A stretch of 50,358 bases of DNA from a virus, in the IMG/VR virus record IMGVR_UViG_3300049218_000095, positions 1-50,358 of that record; one strand, written 5' to 3'. The notes below the pieces were generated by a model. The model searched no databases. It was not told the DNA's origin and saw only the letters and a program-made list of their open reading frames with translations. The position numbers and the translations under genes are program-made. Below, piece after piece: positions 40,903 through 48,464 of the stretch (the first letter of the stretch is position 1; every line of letters begins with the position of its first letter).

Positions 40903-40917
40903 TGGTGCCGGAGCGGG
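40903..40917 (+). repeat. Island attL: degenerate copy of tRNA-Leu 3' end
   Basis: TGGTGCCGGAGCGGG matches the plus-strand reading of the tRNA-Leu 3' end at 49869-49884 with one C deleted. Adjacent AACTGAT and GAA matches extend the similarity. It marks the distal end of the tRNA-Leu island. Confidence 0.65.
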
Positions 40918-40965
40918 CAACGAAAGATGAGTGATAGCAGGCTATGCAAGCCATCGGATAGGTTT

Positions 40966-40986
40966 ATACCCCCAAATGTACCCCCA
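40966..40986 (+). repeat. Putative integrase arm-site repeat (left)
   Basis: ATACCCCC, four bases, then GTACCCCCA. The same 21-bp arrangement recurs at 49735-49755, with 19 of 21 positions identical, close to the integrase start. Confidence 0.6.
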
Positions 40987-41126
40987 TTTTGTCGGCGCTA
41001 GGCTAGTGGATAGATTGCGGATTGATGAGTAAGCGCGAGTGTGCGCGTCTGGACCGCACGTTCGGACGAAGCCTTGGCAACCCTCTTGCATTACTTCCCA
41101 CGTTCAAACGAAACGGGGGATAAGGA

Positions 41127-41441
41127 ATGTTCAAGCGAATCGGTCCATCAGCCTTTCTATGTCTGGCGATGCTTGGCTTAAACGGCATCGCTGCCACTCA
41201 GGGCCACGCGCAGCAACAATCACAACAAAGCGCGCAGGGCATCACAACTGGCTCAACTGCGCTCATCGAGCAGGGTAGCTATACCAACCGCAAGGGTGAC
41301 TCCGTGCATCGTCCCGCGCACACCGTTTCGGGTGCGGTGCCAGCCGGCGCTACGGCTCAATGCCGCGACGCCAGTTACAGCTTTAGTGAAAACCACCGCG
41401 GGACATGCTCGCATCACGGCGGCGTGTCGCGCTGGCTTTGA
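41127..41441 (+). CDS. Secreted DUF3761-like protein
   Basis: A 104-residue protein with a signal peptide (cleavage near GHAQQ) and the C-terminal signature GATAQCRDASYSFSENHRGTCSHHGGVSRWL region typical of DUF3761: two Cys, a His pair and a terminal Trp. Periplasmic or secreted; function unknown. Confidence 0.75.
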   Translation: MFKRIGPSAFLCLAMLGLNGIAATQGHAQQQSQQSAQGITTGSTALIEQGSYTNRKGDSVHRPAHTVSGAVPAGATAQCRDASYSFSENHRGTCSHHGGVSRWL

Positions 41442-41474
41442 CTGCGGGTCCATCAATCCATCAGAGGGAAAACC

Positions 41475-41660
41475 ATGAAAAAGTTCAACGTACTACTTGC
41501 TGCCGTTCTTTTAGCCCTCTCTTTCAATGTAGGCGCGAAAGGCAGTCACGCGCACTATGGCTACCAAGGTGGTCACTACTCAGGTGGCCACGGGAGTTCT
41601 CACAAGGGCGGTCATTACGTCAATCCACGCACCGGCAATCACTACACTCATCATCATTGA
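41475..41660 (+). CDS. Small secreted Gly/His-rich protein
   Basis: A 61-residue protein: signal peptide (KKFNVLLAAVLLALSFNVGA) and a mature part of Gly-His repeats ending HYTHHH. It could bind metal ions. AGAGGGAAAA precedes the ATG. The next 180 bp (41661-41843) hold no gene I recognise. Confidence 0.6.
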   Translation: MKKFNVLLAAVLLALSFNVGAKGSHAHYGYQGGHYSGGHGSSHKGGHYVNPRTGNHYTHHH

Positions 41661-41876
41661 TCGCGTAAATACTCACCGCATCAGTGAAGTGTGCCCCGGT
41701 CGTCGGTTCCACCTGACGTTGCAGCGTCGGCTATTGCCGGACACCTGTCGGATCGGGCCAGACTTGCGGGGCAGCCATACAATGCGCCAGCGGGAGGTCC
41801 AAAGCTGCCGGCCTAGCCACCGTCGCACTGTAAGCCTAGGCTGATGCATACACACCCAAGCCTGCGGGGAATGCCG

Positions 41877-42185
41877 ATGGAACCAGGGCAACAATGGTTT
41901 ACCGTCAAAGAGGCCGCTGAGTACCTTCGGCAGAGCCTTAGAAAGTTCACCGACCTTGGCATCCAGGCCCATGGTCACGGCGCCCGCAAGGTTTATCACC
42001 GGCCGATATTGGATGCCGCGATGCTTGCTAGACCATGGCAAACGTCAGGTAGCTTCACTCGAGATACCGATTTCATTGCCCAAGGGTCGGCAAGGTATGG
42101 TGACCTAGCGGACCGATTAGCCAATGTCAGGAAACGGCCCTACAAGCCAAGGCCTAGGAAGAAGCGAGCTAACGCTAGCGTGTAA
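41877..42185 (+). CDS. Small helix-turn-helix protein, excisionase/MerR-like
   Basis: A 102-residue protein: WFTVKEAAEYLRQSLRKFTDLGIQAHGHGARKVYHRPILD resembles the helix-turn-helix of excisionase-family proteins. The C terminus is very basic (KRPYKPRPRKKRAN). GGGGA lies 6 bases before the ATG at 41877. Confidence 0.6.
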   Translation: MEPGQQWFTVKEAAEYLRQSLRKFTDLGIQAHGHGARKVYHRPILDAAMLARPWQTSGSFTRDTDFIAQGSARYGDLADRLANVRKRPYKPRPRKKRANASV

Positions 42186-42193
42186 TCGCAGCT

Positions 42194-42502
42194 TCAGCGG
42201 ATCGGCGACTGAGCCGAGTATCTTGGGTCGTTCTCATCGAGGCACATAAAAGTAATCTCAGCCTCACCGCAACCACCGTGCAGTGCACACTCGTGCGATG
42301 TCTCGTTTTGTAAAAGAACCTGCTTGTGCAGGCTTCCGCAGTACTGGTTGGCTTCTTTGATGGCTTCACCCTTGGCGCCAGCCGGACCATCGAACGCGAC
42401 ACGCGTTGAAATCGTGTAGGTGTCCTTGCCGACTTTCATAGGGCCTGTGTCAGCGCATGCGGCCATCAGCATCGCTGCGGCGACGATCGAAAATCTTTTC
42501 AT
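42194..42502 (-). CDS. Small outer-membrane-type lipoprotein
   Basis: A 102-residue protein with a lipoprotein signal (RFSIVAAAMLMAAC, Cys 15 lipidated) and a mature domain DTYTISTRVAFDGPAGAKGEAIKEANQYC with further Cys near the C terminus. This family is common in Xanthomonadales and Burkholderiales cargo; role unknown. The 275 bp up to 42777 contain no convincing gene. Confidence 0.7.
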   Translation of the reverse strand: MKRFSIVAAAMLMAACADTGPMKVGKDTYTISTRVAFDGPAGAKGEAIKEANQYCGSLHKQVLLQNETSHECALHGGCGEAEITFMCLDENDPRYSAQSPIR

Positions 42503-42777
42503 GTGTTCCCCTGCCTTAGCTAATCCATGGCAGGTACATGTTGAACTCAAGCCCTCAGGGCGTCCAGAGGCTGCGCAGGGCGGTATCTAGCGAATCGACA
42601 CTTCCCAGCACTTTGCCGGACCCGTTCCCTTTTATGGCGTCGGAAAACTCAACAGGGGTCGCGCGTAGTTGCGTCCGAAAACCCCTGCGGCGTCGCGCAT
42701 GATTACGTCAAGAAACCCCGGCAGCCTTCGCTAGACCGGCCTATTTTAGTAACTGCTCTAGTTGCGACCATCAAAGG

Positions 42778-43698
42778 TTAAAAGGTGATCTGCGGCACTG
42801 GGTTGTAGCTGGGCGATACGTCAGGAATGTAGTTCTGCTGATAAGCGCTCAACCCATAGCCAAGACCTTGCGCAGCTTTCTGTCCAAAGTTTGACCACGC
42901 ATTCGCGCTGCCGTAGATGCCCCCAGCGCGGATTTGCCCGGAGCTGATTTGGTTGGCGCTGATGTTATTGGCGTAGTTCGTTCCGGCTGCCTGCGTGTTG
43001 TTCGTCGCAGTCTGAGCCACGCCGGCAAGGCCAGCTAAGCGGTTCATGTATGGCTCGTATCCCTACTGATCGGCATAGTTGTTGCCAAAGGATTGCAAGG
43101 CTTTCAACGTGGCGCCTGAATTAAGTCCACCCGCAGCCGCCGCGCTCGCCTAAACAGACTTGTTGCCTTCATCTAGGCCGAACTGGTAACCCGGCGTATT
43201 GCGGAACGCTGCAAAAGCGTCCTGCTGCTGTTGTGCGGCAGATTCAGCGGGTGCCGCAGTTGCGGATGGTGCTGGCGAAGCAGTAACGCCATAGCTTCGA
43301 CCCTCTTTCTATCCATCCGTTAGATAGTGCTGATAAGGATGTGTAGAAAAGTAGGGGTCTTTCGCAACGTCTGGATTTGCTTTCAAGTAGGCCGCATCGG
43401 CTGCGGAGCTTTCATAACCTTGGGGTCCGCCGCCCGTTCCAGCAGCAGTATATTGCTGATTGCCCGAGACTCCACCTAGACCAAGAAGCTTCGTGTACTG
43501 GTTTAGGCCAACGAGTCCAGCACCACGAAACGGAGCTTGGTCGGCTTCCGTCTGGTTGAACATTTGCAGCTGTGTGGCATCTGCCTGCTGTGTCGCCTGA
43601 GTCTGTGCATTCGCAGCGTTCTAGGCTGCATCTGATTGCTAGTTGGCTCCGTACAGCGATGCCGCAACACCCGCTGCGCCCACGATTGCTGCGACCAT
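42778..43698 (-). pseudogene. Phage-type virion/ejection-like protein gene with five in-frame TAG codons
   Basis: From the ATG at 43698 one frame runs 307 codons to a TAA at 42778 with no frameshift. It is interrupted only by TAG at 43641-43639, 43623-43621, 43311-43309, 43152-43150 and 43065-43063. The translation stays protein-like throughout: Gln/Ala-rich start, PFRGAGLVGLNQYTKLLGLGG, a YLKANPDVAKDPYF...HYLTDG repeat motif continuing with KEGRSYG after the third TAG, and NRLAGLAGVAQTATNN near the end. These features resemble internal virion or DNA-ejection proteins of short-tailed phages. It is either a pseudogene with only amber lesions or a gene made for amber readthrough. Confidence 0.7.
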
Positions 43699-43721
43699 TT
43701 TTAGTTTCCTCGTCTGTTCGA

Positions 43722-44273
43722 TTAGTGGAGCTTTGAAAAATAAGCGTCCCGCACCTGTGCCCTCGCGCTCTGGTAGGCGTTACAGCGGCCGAGATGGGGC
43801 TGCACTTGCATGTCCAGCAACAGGCGGTAGCGAATGACATCGAAAGGTGCGTTCGGCCGCAGGTACGCCCACAGCTCTCCAGCTTTCGTCTCGTCCCACA
43901 GATCGAGATAGGTCCAGTGCCTTCCCCTGATCTGCCTCAGCTGTTCCGCAAAACTGGAAACGCCTTCTAGGCCGATACGTGACAGGCTTCGATCGCAGTC
44001 CGCTCCTTCTCGCTCGATGACCGCTATCGGGCAATCGTATTGCGCCAGCCAGCCAGGCAGCAGAAAAGACCCCGTGCAGCTGATTCCGAATGCACGCTCG
44101 TCGCGGGGCCAGAGGTCGGGCAATCCATAGTTGAACGGGTCGTGCAAGCAAAGGCTCGTATCCGTCGTGAGCCAGTTAGCCAGCCAAGTTGTTCCCGATC
44201 TCGGCAACCCTAAAACGATGAAATCAATTTCAGGCTTGCGCAGAGCTGGCGGCAGTTCGTTTTCAGGATTCAT
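43722..44273 (-). CDS. Sulfotransferase-like protein
   Basis: A 183-residue protein with the PAPS 5'-phosphosulfate-binding loop GLPRSGTTWLANWLTTD near residue 20 and a conserved FEYVVRYR-like late segment (FDVIRYRLLLDMQ). It is shorter than typical sulfotransferases (about 250-300), but some phage-borne ones are compact. It lies 23 bp upstream of the amber-interrupted gene in the same direction. Start at 44273 is the nearest sensible ATG. Confidence 0.7.
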   Translation of the reverse strand: MNPENELPPALRKPEIDFIVLGLPRSGTTWLANWLTTDTSLCLHDPFNYGLPDLWPRDERAFGISCTGSFLLPGWLAQYDCPIAVIEREGADCDRSLSRIGLEGVSSFAEQLRQIRGRHWTYLDLWDETKAGELWAYLRPNAPFDVIRYRLLLDMQVQPHLGRCNAYQSARAQVRDAYFSKLH

Positions 44274-44390
44274 CGATGCCGTCGTTCCGAGGTGGCCGTG
44301 CATGACCCGGCACGGGGCGGGAGAGATGCCAAGCAAGGCGGCGTTCTCTGCGGGCGTTATCTGAACTCAACACTAGGATAGGTTCCCGAT

Positions 44391-44777
44391 TTAGCTGCCC
44401 GTCGAAACCCTTCCAAGCTCGTCTAGCGCGACCCTGCGAACCTTGAGCAACGTGCTGTATCTGACGCCCGCCTCTTTGGCTAAGTCGCGCGGTGGCGTTC
44501 GAATCGGTATGTGGTGAATCTTTGCCGATGCCAGCAACAGGCCCAGCACGATCGTTTCAGCCGTCGTGCGAATGCCAACGTCCGCGAGTGTTGCGAGTAT
44601 CCGATAAACGGCCCGCATCATCGGATTCGTTGCAGGTGCCAGCGCGTAGACGCTGCGCACGATGGAGTGGGCGAACGCGGTCAGCTCGGGGCCGAATACG
44701 TCAGGCGGGATGACGATGATGCTGAATCCTTCCTGGAGTAGCTCGGATTCGTCAGGCGGCGACAGTAGGTCAATCAT
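44391..44777 (-). CDS. Hypothetical island protein
   Basis: A 128-residue protein with a hydrophobic helical centre (IRTTAETIVLGLLLASAKI) and a helix-turn-helix-like end (TPPRDLAKEAGVRYSTLLKVRRVALDELG). Possibly a small regulator. It starts 3 bp after the neighbour's stop. Confidence 0.5.
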   Translation of the reverse strand: MIDLLSPPDESELLQEGFSIIVIPPDVFGPELTAFAHSIVRSVYALAPATNPMMRAVYRILATLADVGIRTTAETIVLGLLLASAKIHHIPIRTPPRDLAKEAGVRYSTLLKVRRVALDELGRVSTGS

Positions 44778-44780
44778 GCG

Positions 44781-44984
44781 TCAGCCCGTCCGCTGTAGTT
44801 GCTTGTTAGCCGCGGCGCGGTCAGTACGTCGATATGCCCATCGGCGAAAGGGCACAACGAAAACTGCGCAATTGCCAAGCGTGAAGCGCCGGATCGTCGG
44901 AGCGCGATTGTTCCAGCCCGGTTTTCGGTCAGCAGCTTTCAGAGCGGCTAGGAGCAAGGGCGAAATAGTCGAGTTGGTCGTCAT
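44781..44984 (-). CDS. Small hypothetical island protein
   Basis: A 67-residue basic protein (LLLAALKAADRKPGWNNRAP, FRRWAYRRTDRAAANK). Unrecognised; supported mainly by tight spacing to the next gene. Confidence 0.4.
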   Translation of the reverse strand: MTTNSTISPLLLAALKAADRKPGWNNRAPTIRRFTLGNCAVFVVPFRRWAYRRTDRAAANKQLQRTG

Positions 44985-45090
44985 CGGTCGAAGCTCCCCA
45001 GCGACAGGACGAAAGACACAGCCCTTGGTAGATTCTTAGAGGTGTACGACCGGCGTACCAGACTCACCCGATAATCGGGTCGATAGGCGA

Positions 45091-45588
45091 TCATTTCGAC
45101 GCCCTTTTTTGTGGTTCTAGCCCGACAGTCGTACCAGTCTCACCCGATGGGCGTACTGGGATCGGTGTTTTTGACAGGGTAGTAACTGGCTGGCCGGACG
45201 ACTTCCATTTACCCGACGCAACGCGGGAGGGCGACACGTCCATCTTGCCTTTGCACTCATCAATGGGTCGCCACGTAAAGGCGTAGAGACTTGTGCCGTT
45301 TAGGCCGCCCTGTCTGGTTTGCTCGATCATCCCGGCAGACACCAACTCTTTCAGCGCTTTGGACAGCGTATCTTTTGAGCGCCACCCTCTTAACTGCATT
45401 AGCGCCCACGCTGCCGAAAGGTCGCCGTTGTTGAACCCGTTAAAGCGAGCGCCGATGTCCAGCACCAACGCTTTAGCCTTGAGCGATAGCGCGCGGAAAT
45501 TTTCACTCGCCAGCACGTCGGTAGGGATCGGCAAGAACGTTCCCAATTCTTTGCGGCCTTGATGCCTCTCACGCCGACCCGGCCTCAC
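45091..45588 (-). CDS. Winged-helix protein of mobile-element replication type
   Basis: A 165-residue protein: FLPIPTDVLASENFRALSLKAKALVLDIGARFNGFNNGDLSAAW, then DTLSKALKELVSAGMIEQTRQGG form a winged helix like those of plasmid/island replication proteins. The C-terminal 45 residues are disordered. 4-bp overlap with the upstream gene. Confidence 0.65.
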   Translation of the reverse strand: MRPGRRERHQGRKELGTFLPIPTDVLASENFRALSLKAKALVLDIGARFNGFNNGDLSAAWALMQLRGWRSKDTLSKALKELVSAGMIEQTRQGGLNGTSLYAFTWRPIDECKGKMDVSPSRVASGKWKSSGQPVTTLSKTPIPVRPSGETGTTVGLEPQKRASK

Positions 45589-46043
45589 TGGCTAGCCTCT
45601 GCGGCATCCTCTGCGATCACGCCAGGAGACGTTCTAGGGGGGTACCCTGCGTGGGTACTGGCCTGTTCGGGTAGCTGAGCAAGGGGTAGGTATGGGTTGC
45701 CCCCAGCGGTACCCCCCGCGCGCTGACCTAGGCATTTACCAGACTCCATCCTTGACCCGGTGCGCGATGCCCGATTGAGCCGCCTGCGGACCGCTCCCCA
45801 GCGTGCCGCTATCTGAGGGAATCCCTCGGCAAGGGTGTCAACGAGTTTGCCCGGTAGGTACGCCCTTAGACGGGCTTCTCCGCCCTCTTTAACCAGCTCA
45901 TGCAGCAGCGAACAGACTGCCTCACCCTGCAAGTGCTGGGCGTGCTGCCAATCGTCTAGCGGGCAGATGGGTGCATTGCAGGAATTGAACCTAGGGCAGC
46001 GTTGCGCGCCCGCGTTGGTTACGCTCAAAAACTCGGCGCTCAT
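45585..46043 (-). CDS. Hypothetical island protein with Cys cluster
   Basis: A 152-residue protein. RCPRFNSCNAPICPLDDWQHAQHLQGEAVC contains four Cys in a short region, suggesting metal binding. Overlaps both neighbours by 4 bp, so it belongs to an AlpA-led operon. Confidence 0.55.
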   Translation of the reverse strand: MSAEFLSVTNAGAQRCPRFNSCNAPICPLDDWQHAQHLQGEAVCSLLHELVKEGGEARLRAYLPGKLVDTLAEGFPQIAARWGAVRRRLNRASRTGSRMESGKCLGQRAGGTAGGNPYLPLAQLPEQASTHAGYPPRTSPGVIAEDAAEASQ

Positions 46044-46279
46044 GCGGCACCGCCGCGAGATGCGGCGACGCGGCTAGCGCACCAGTTCGATATTTCAGAT
46101 TCAACCCATGCCGATGCCGCAGGCGATAGCTTGACCCGGCGCGGGAAGCTTCCCGCAGCTTCTAGGCGGTGAATGTGTGAGCGGGATAGGCCAGTGCGAG
46201 CGCAGACGGCTGGCAGGCGCAGGAAGTGAACGGGAGCGTTTGGCGTAGCGGCATTGCTGGAATCGGTATGGGTTTGCAT
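46040..46279 (-). CDS. AlpA-family regulator
   Basis: A 79-residue AlpA-like protein: FLRLPAVCARTGLSRSHIHRLEAAGSFPRRVKLSPAASAWVESEI. Such proteins control excision and expression of P4-like islands. ATG at 46279 chosen. First gene of a three-gene overlapping leftward operon. Confidence 0.85.
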   Translation of the reverse strand: MQTHTDSSNAATPNAPVHFLRLPAVCARTGLSRSHIHRLEAAGSFPRRVKLSPAASAWVESEISNWCASRVAASRGGAA

Positions 46280-46378
46280 GGCATCACCTGGTTGAGTGAT
46301 GCCTAGGCTATGAATCAACGGTCTCGTTCTGAATCCCCATTGCTCAGCAGAGCGTACGGCCTGCGCCGCAGAGCGTAA

Positions 46379-47005
46379 TTACCGATGATCAATCAAATAG
46401 TCTCGAATCGTCCTGTACGCCGCAACAACTAGCTGATCTTTGAACATTCTTGCCGCGGCATCGTCCTTGCTCATATTTTTATGCATGGCGTACCACTCGC
46501 GCACGCGTCGTCTATTTTCATTGTGTACGGCATGACTAGCGTCGGCGGCGTGTTTCGCTGCAATTGATCGCTGATTTGCAGACAGATTTTTCAGGACTGA
46601 ATTTAGATGAAACTTGGCAGTTTCAAATGACGTCTTTACGAACCAGGGTTTTAGCTTGTCGAGCAGATCATGAAATCCATAATGACCTACAACGATGTAG
46701 ACAATGACCAACCCTGCCATCATCTGTGATTCGCTGATTTCGCGAATTTCCTCGCACTTTCCATCTAAAAAAAGGTGTGCGTATTTGAATACGAGATACG
46801 CATTTCCTGCTGTTCGCTGGCTTTCTTCTGATGTAAGAATTGAATACATCTCATCTGACAAGCCTCTCACAGCAGGATCCATAGGCCCATCGTGCGCCTC
46901 TCCGACCTTGTCAAAACCCATCTTGATATGAGCGAACTGACTATCGAGCTGCGCTATAGGCAAGCTCTGCGTCCTTCCAAACTGCGCGCGTATGACATTG
47001 CCCAC
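46379..47005 (-). CDS. Hypothetical island cargo protein
   Basis: A 208-residue soluble helical protein, with AT-richer codon use than its neighbours. Features: GFDKVGEAHDGPMDPAV, MMAGLVIVYIVVGHYGFHDLLDKL (a hydrophobic helix), and a basic C-terminal third. No family recognised; composition suggests a separate origin. Confidence 0.55.
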   Translation of the reverse strand: MGNVIRAQFGRTQSLPIAQLDSQFAHIKMGFDKVGEAHDGPMDPAVRGLSDEMYSILTSEESQRTAGNAYLVFKYAHLFLDGKCEEIREISESQMMAGLVIVYIVVGHYGFHDLLDKLKPWFVKTSFETAKFHLNSVLKNLSANQRSIAAKHAADASHAVHNENRRRVREWYAMHKNMSKDDAAARMFKDQLVVAAYRTIRDYLIDHR

Positions 47006-47117
47006 GTTGCGTACCTTTCCACCCTTCGAAAGGTGCCGCGCCAGCCTGAGAAGGTGTCAGGTTTTCGGGGATCAGCCCGGGCGCGGCTTCAACATCAAGA
47101 ATCACTATCCGCAGTTC

Positions 47118-47333
47118 TTAGCGGTCTAGCGGACAGGCAAGGCTTTTTGCAGCTTCGATCATATCCGTTACCGCCCAGCAGGCGTTTTGAATTTGGTGGG
47201 GAGAGGCACCGGCTTCGGCACCATCTCCGATAAGCGAGGTAATCGCCGACGCCTGTGCGAGTAGACGAGATATTTCGTCAAAGGTTTCGCGCGGATCGAG
47301 AACGGAAGCTTTCGTAGTGTTTGCGGTTGTCAT
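47118..47333 (-). CDS. Small hypothetical island protein
   Basis: A 71-residue helical protein (DEISRLLAQASAITSLIGDGAEAGASPHQIQNACWAVTDMIEAAK). Similar small proteins are frequent in proteobacterial islands. The 110 bp between it and the 46379 gene hold nothing recognisable. Confidence 0.55.
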   Translation of the reverse strand: MTTANTTKASVLDPRETFDEISRLLAQASAITSLIGDGAEAGASPHQIQNACWAVTDMIEAAKSLACPLDR

Positions 47334-47491
47334 GTGTCACCTCGTCTCTAGGGTTCTAGTGACCAACCCAAACCATTGCAGTAAGGGTGGCGGACGTACA
47401 GGGTTGGCGAACCGAGGATCAAGGAAGCCCGGCCAGCTCGAAAGCTGCCCTGCACGCCCACCGCAGAAAGCGAGCGCGACGCAGCGGACAC

Positions 47492-47513
47492 AAAAAAAGC
47501 GCCTTTTGGCGCT
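47492..47513 (-). terminator. Rho-independent terminator, leftward
   Basis: AGCGCC-TTTT-GGCGCT flanked on its left by seven A, so a U-run on the minus strand. Which transcript it serves is unclear, since the next gene to the right points rightward. Confidence 0.65.
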
Positions 47514-47656
47514 GCTGCGCCTTGATCTGATCAGGTCGCCAAACCTGGTCACCGATTTTGCGGTGACGACGAGAGGATGCTCCCGTGATGCGTGCATTGC
47601 AAGTGCCAAGTAGTTGCCCAAGAATCACAGAGACGACAGGCAGAGCAGGATGCATG

Positions 47657-48418
47657 ATGAGTGAGAAAAAGCTTAATTCTCAGCCTAAATCTACATTTTT
47701 TCGGCGCCTGTCAACTATAAATAGTTTTCTCGGTCACTGTCTCAATTTTGCCGCGCGTGATGCGATAAGCGCAGCGTTCGGGTGGGCGACTCTGGTCAAT
47801 GCTGCCGCCGTCGTCTATCTGGGGCATCAATGGGGGCTGAGCGTCAACCCAAGTCAGGGCTGGGTAAACACCTTCGAATACGCAGTGCTGTGTTTCCTGA
47901 TTGGCATGCTCATCGCATTTTTTATCAATCTTTTCTTGGTCTCACCAGTCAAGGCCTACCGCTTCATGAGACCACTTGTTTTGGCGATTAGTGGCACGGC
48001 GAGATCGCCGGACTTTGTATTTAACGAGACCACTCGTGGCTATAGCTCAACCGTTGTGGTGAAAAACAGATCGCACTCATATTTACTTGACTGCACAGTC
48101 CATGTTGTCAATTTGACGCGGCAAGATGGATCGAAGTTTGCGCGTTTTGTTGAGAAATTCGACCTTCCTCCCAAGTCAACCAAGCACATTTATTTCGCGC
48201 ATTGGTTCGCACGCGAGACACCGAACGCCGACGATACGGGGATTCGGTTAAACGGTTCGATAGGAGGGTGGGGCGGAAATATTTTTGAGCTTTCCAGCGA
48301 AGGGGAGGAATTGCTCATAAAAGTAGAATTGGCGAACGTGGAAGCGAAATACATTCGATGCCGCGTATGGGTAGATCGAAAACTCCGTGAGCTAAGAACG
48401 ATCCATCTGGGGCGGTGA
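47657..48418 (+). CDS. Two-helix membrane protein, unknown
   Basis: A 253-residue protein: two transmembrane helices (about residues 45-65 and 75-100, the latter FEYAVLCFLIGMLIAFFINLFLV), then a beta-rich soluble domain of about 150 residues. AGGA precedes ATG codons at 47654 and 47657. It is the only large gene on the plus strand in this part of the island and sits next to the integrase, a common cargo slot. No family recognised. Confidence 0.6.
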   Translation: MSEKKLNSQPKSTFFRRLSTINSFLGHCLNFAARDAISAAFGWATLVNAAAVVYLGHQWGLSVNPSQGWVNTFEYAVLCFLIGMLIAFFINLFLVSPVKAYRFMRPLVLAISGTARSPDFVFNETTRGYSSTVVVKNRSHSYLLDCTVHVVNLTRQDGSKFARFVEKFDLPPKSTKHIYFAHWFARETPNADDTGIRLNGSIGGWGGNIFELSSEGEELLIKVELANVEAKYIRCRVWVDRKLRELRTIHLGR

Positions 48419-48464
48419 GAACCAAGCAGATAACGAGCTGTCGCCAGAAAATAGTAGGTGTCGA

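Noticed and set aside
42632-42700. 22-codon leftward frame beginning MRDAAGVFGRNYARP
   Set aside because: Looks like an intergenic repeat-derived peptide; too short and without a clear ribosome site.
42541-42777. Possible suppressor tRNA to serve the TAG-containing gene
   Set aside because: No sequence here folds into a cloverleaf; CTA triplets occur but without T-loop or acceptor stem.
47337-47621. Leftward 94-residue frame after the small island gene
   Set aside because: Contains a terminator hairpin and has low-complexity, shadow-like composition.
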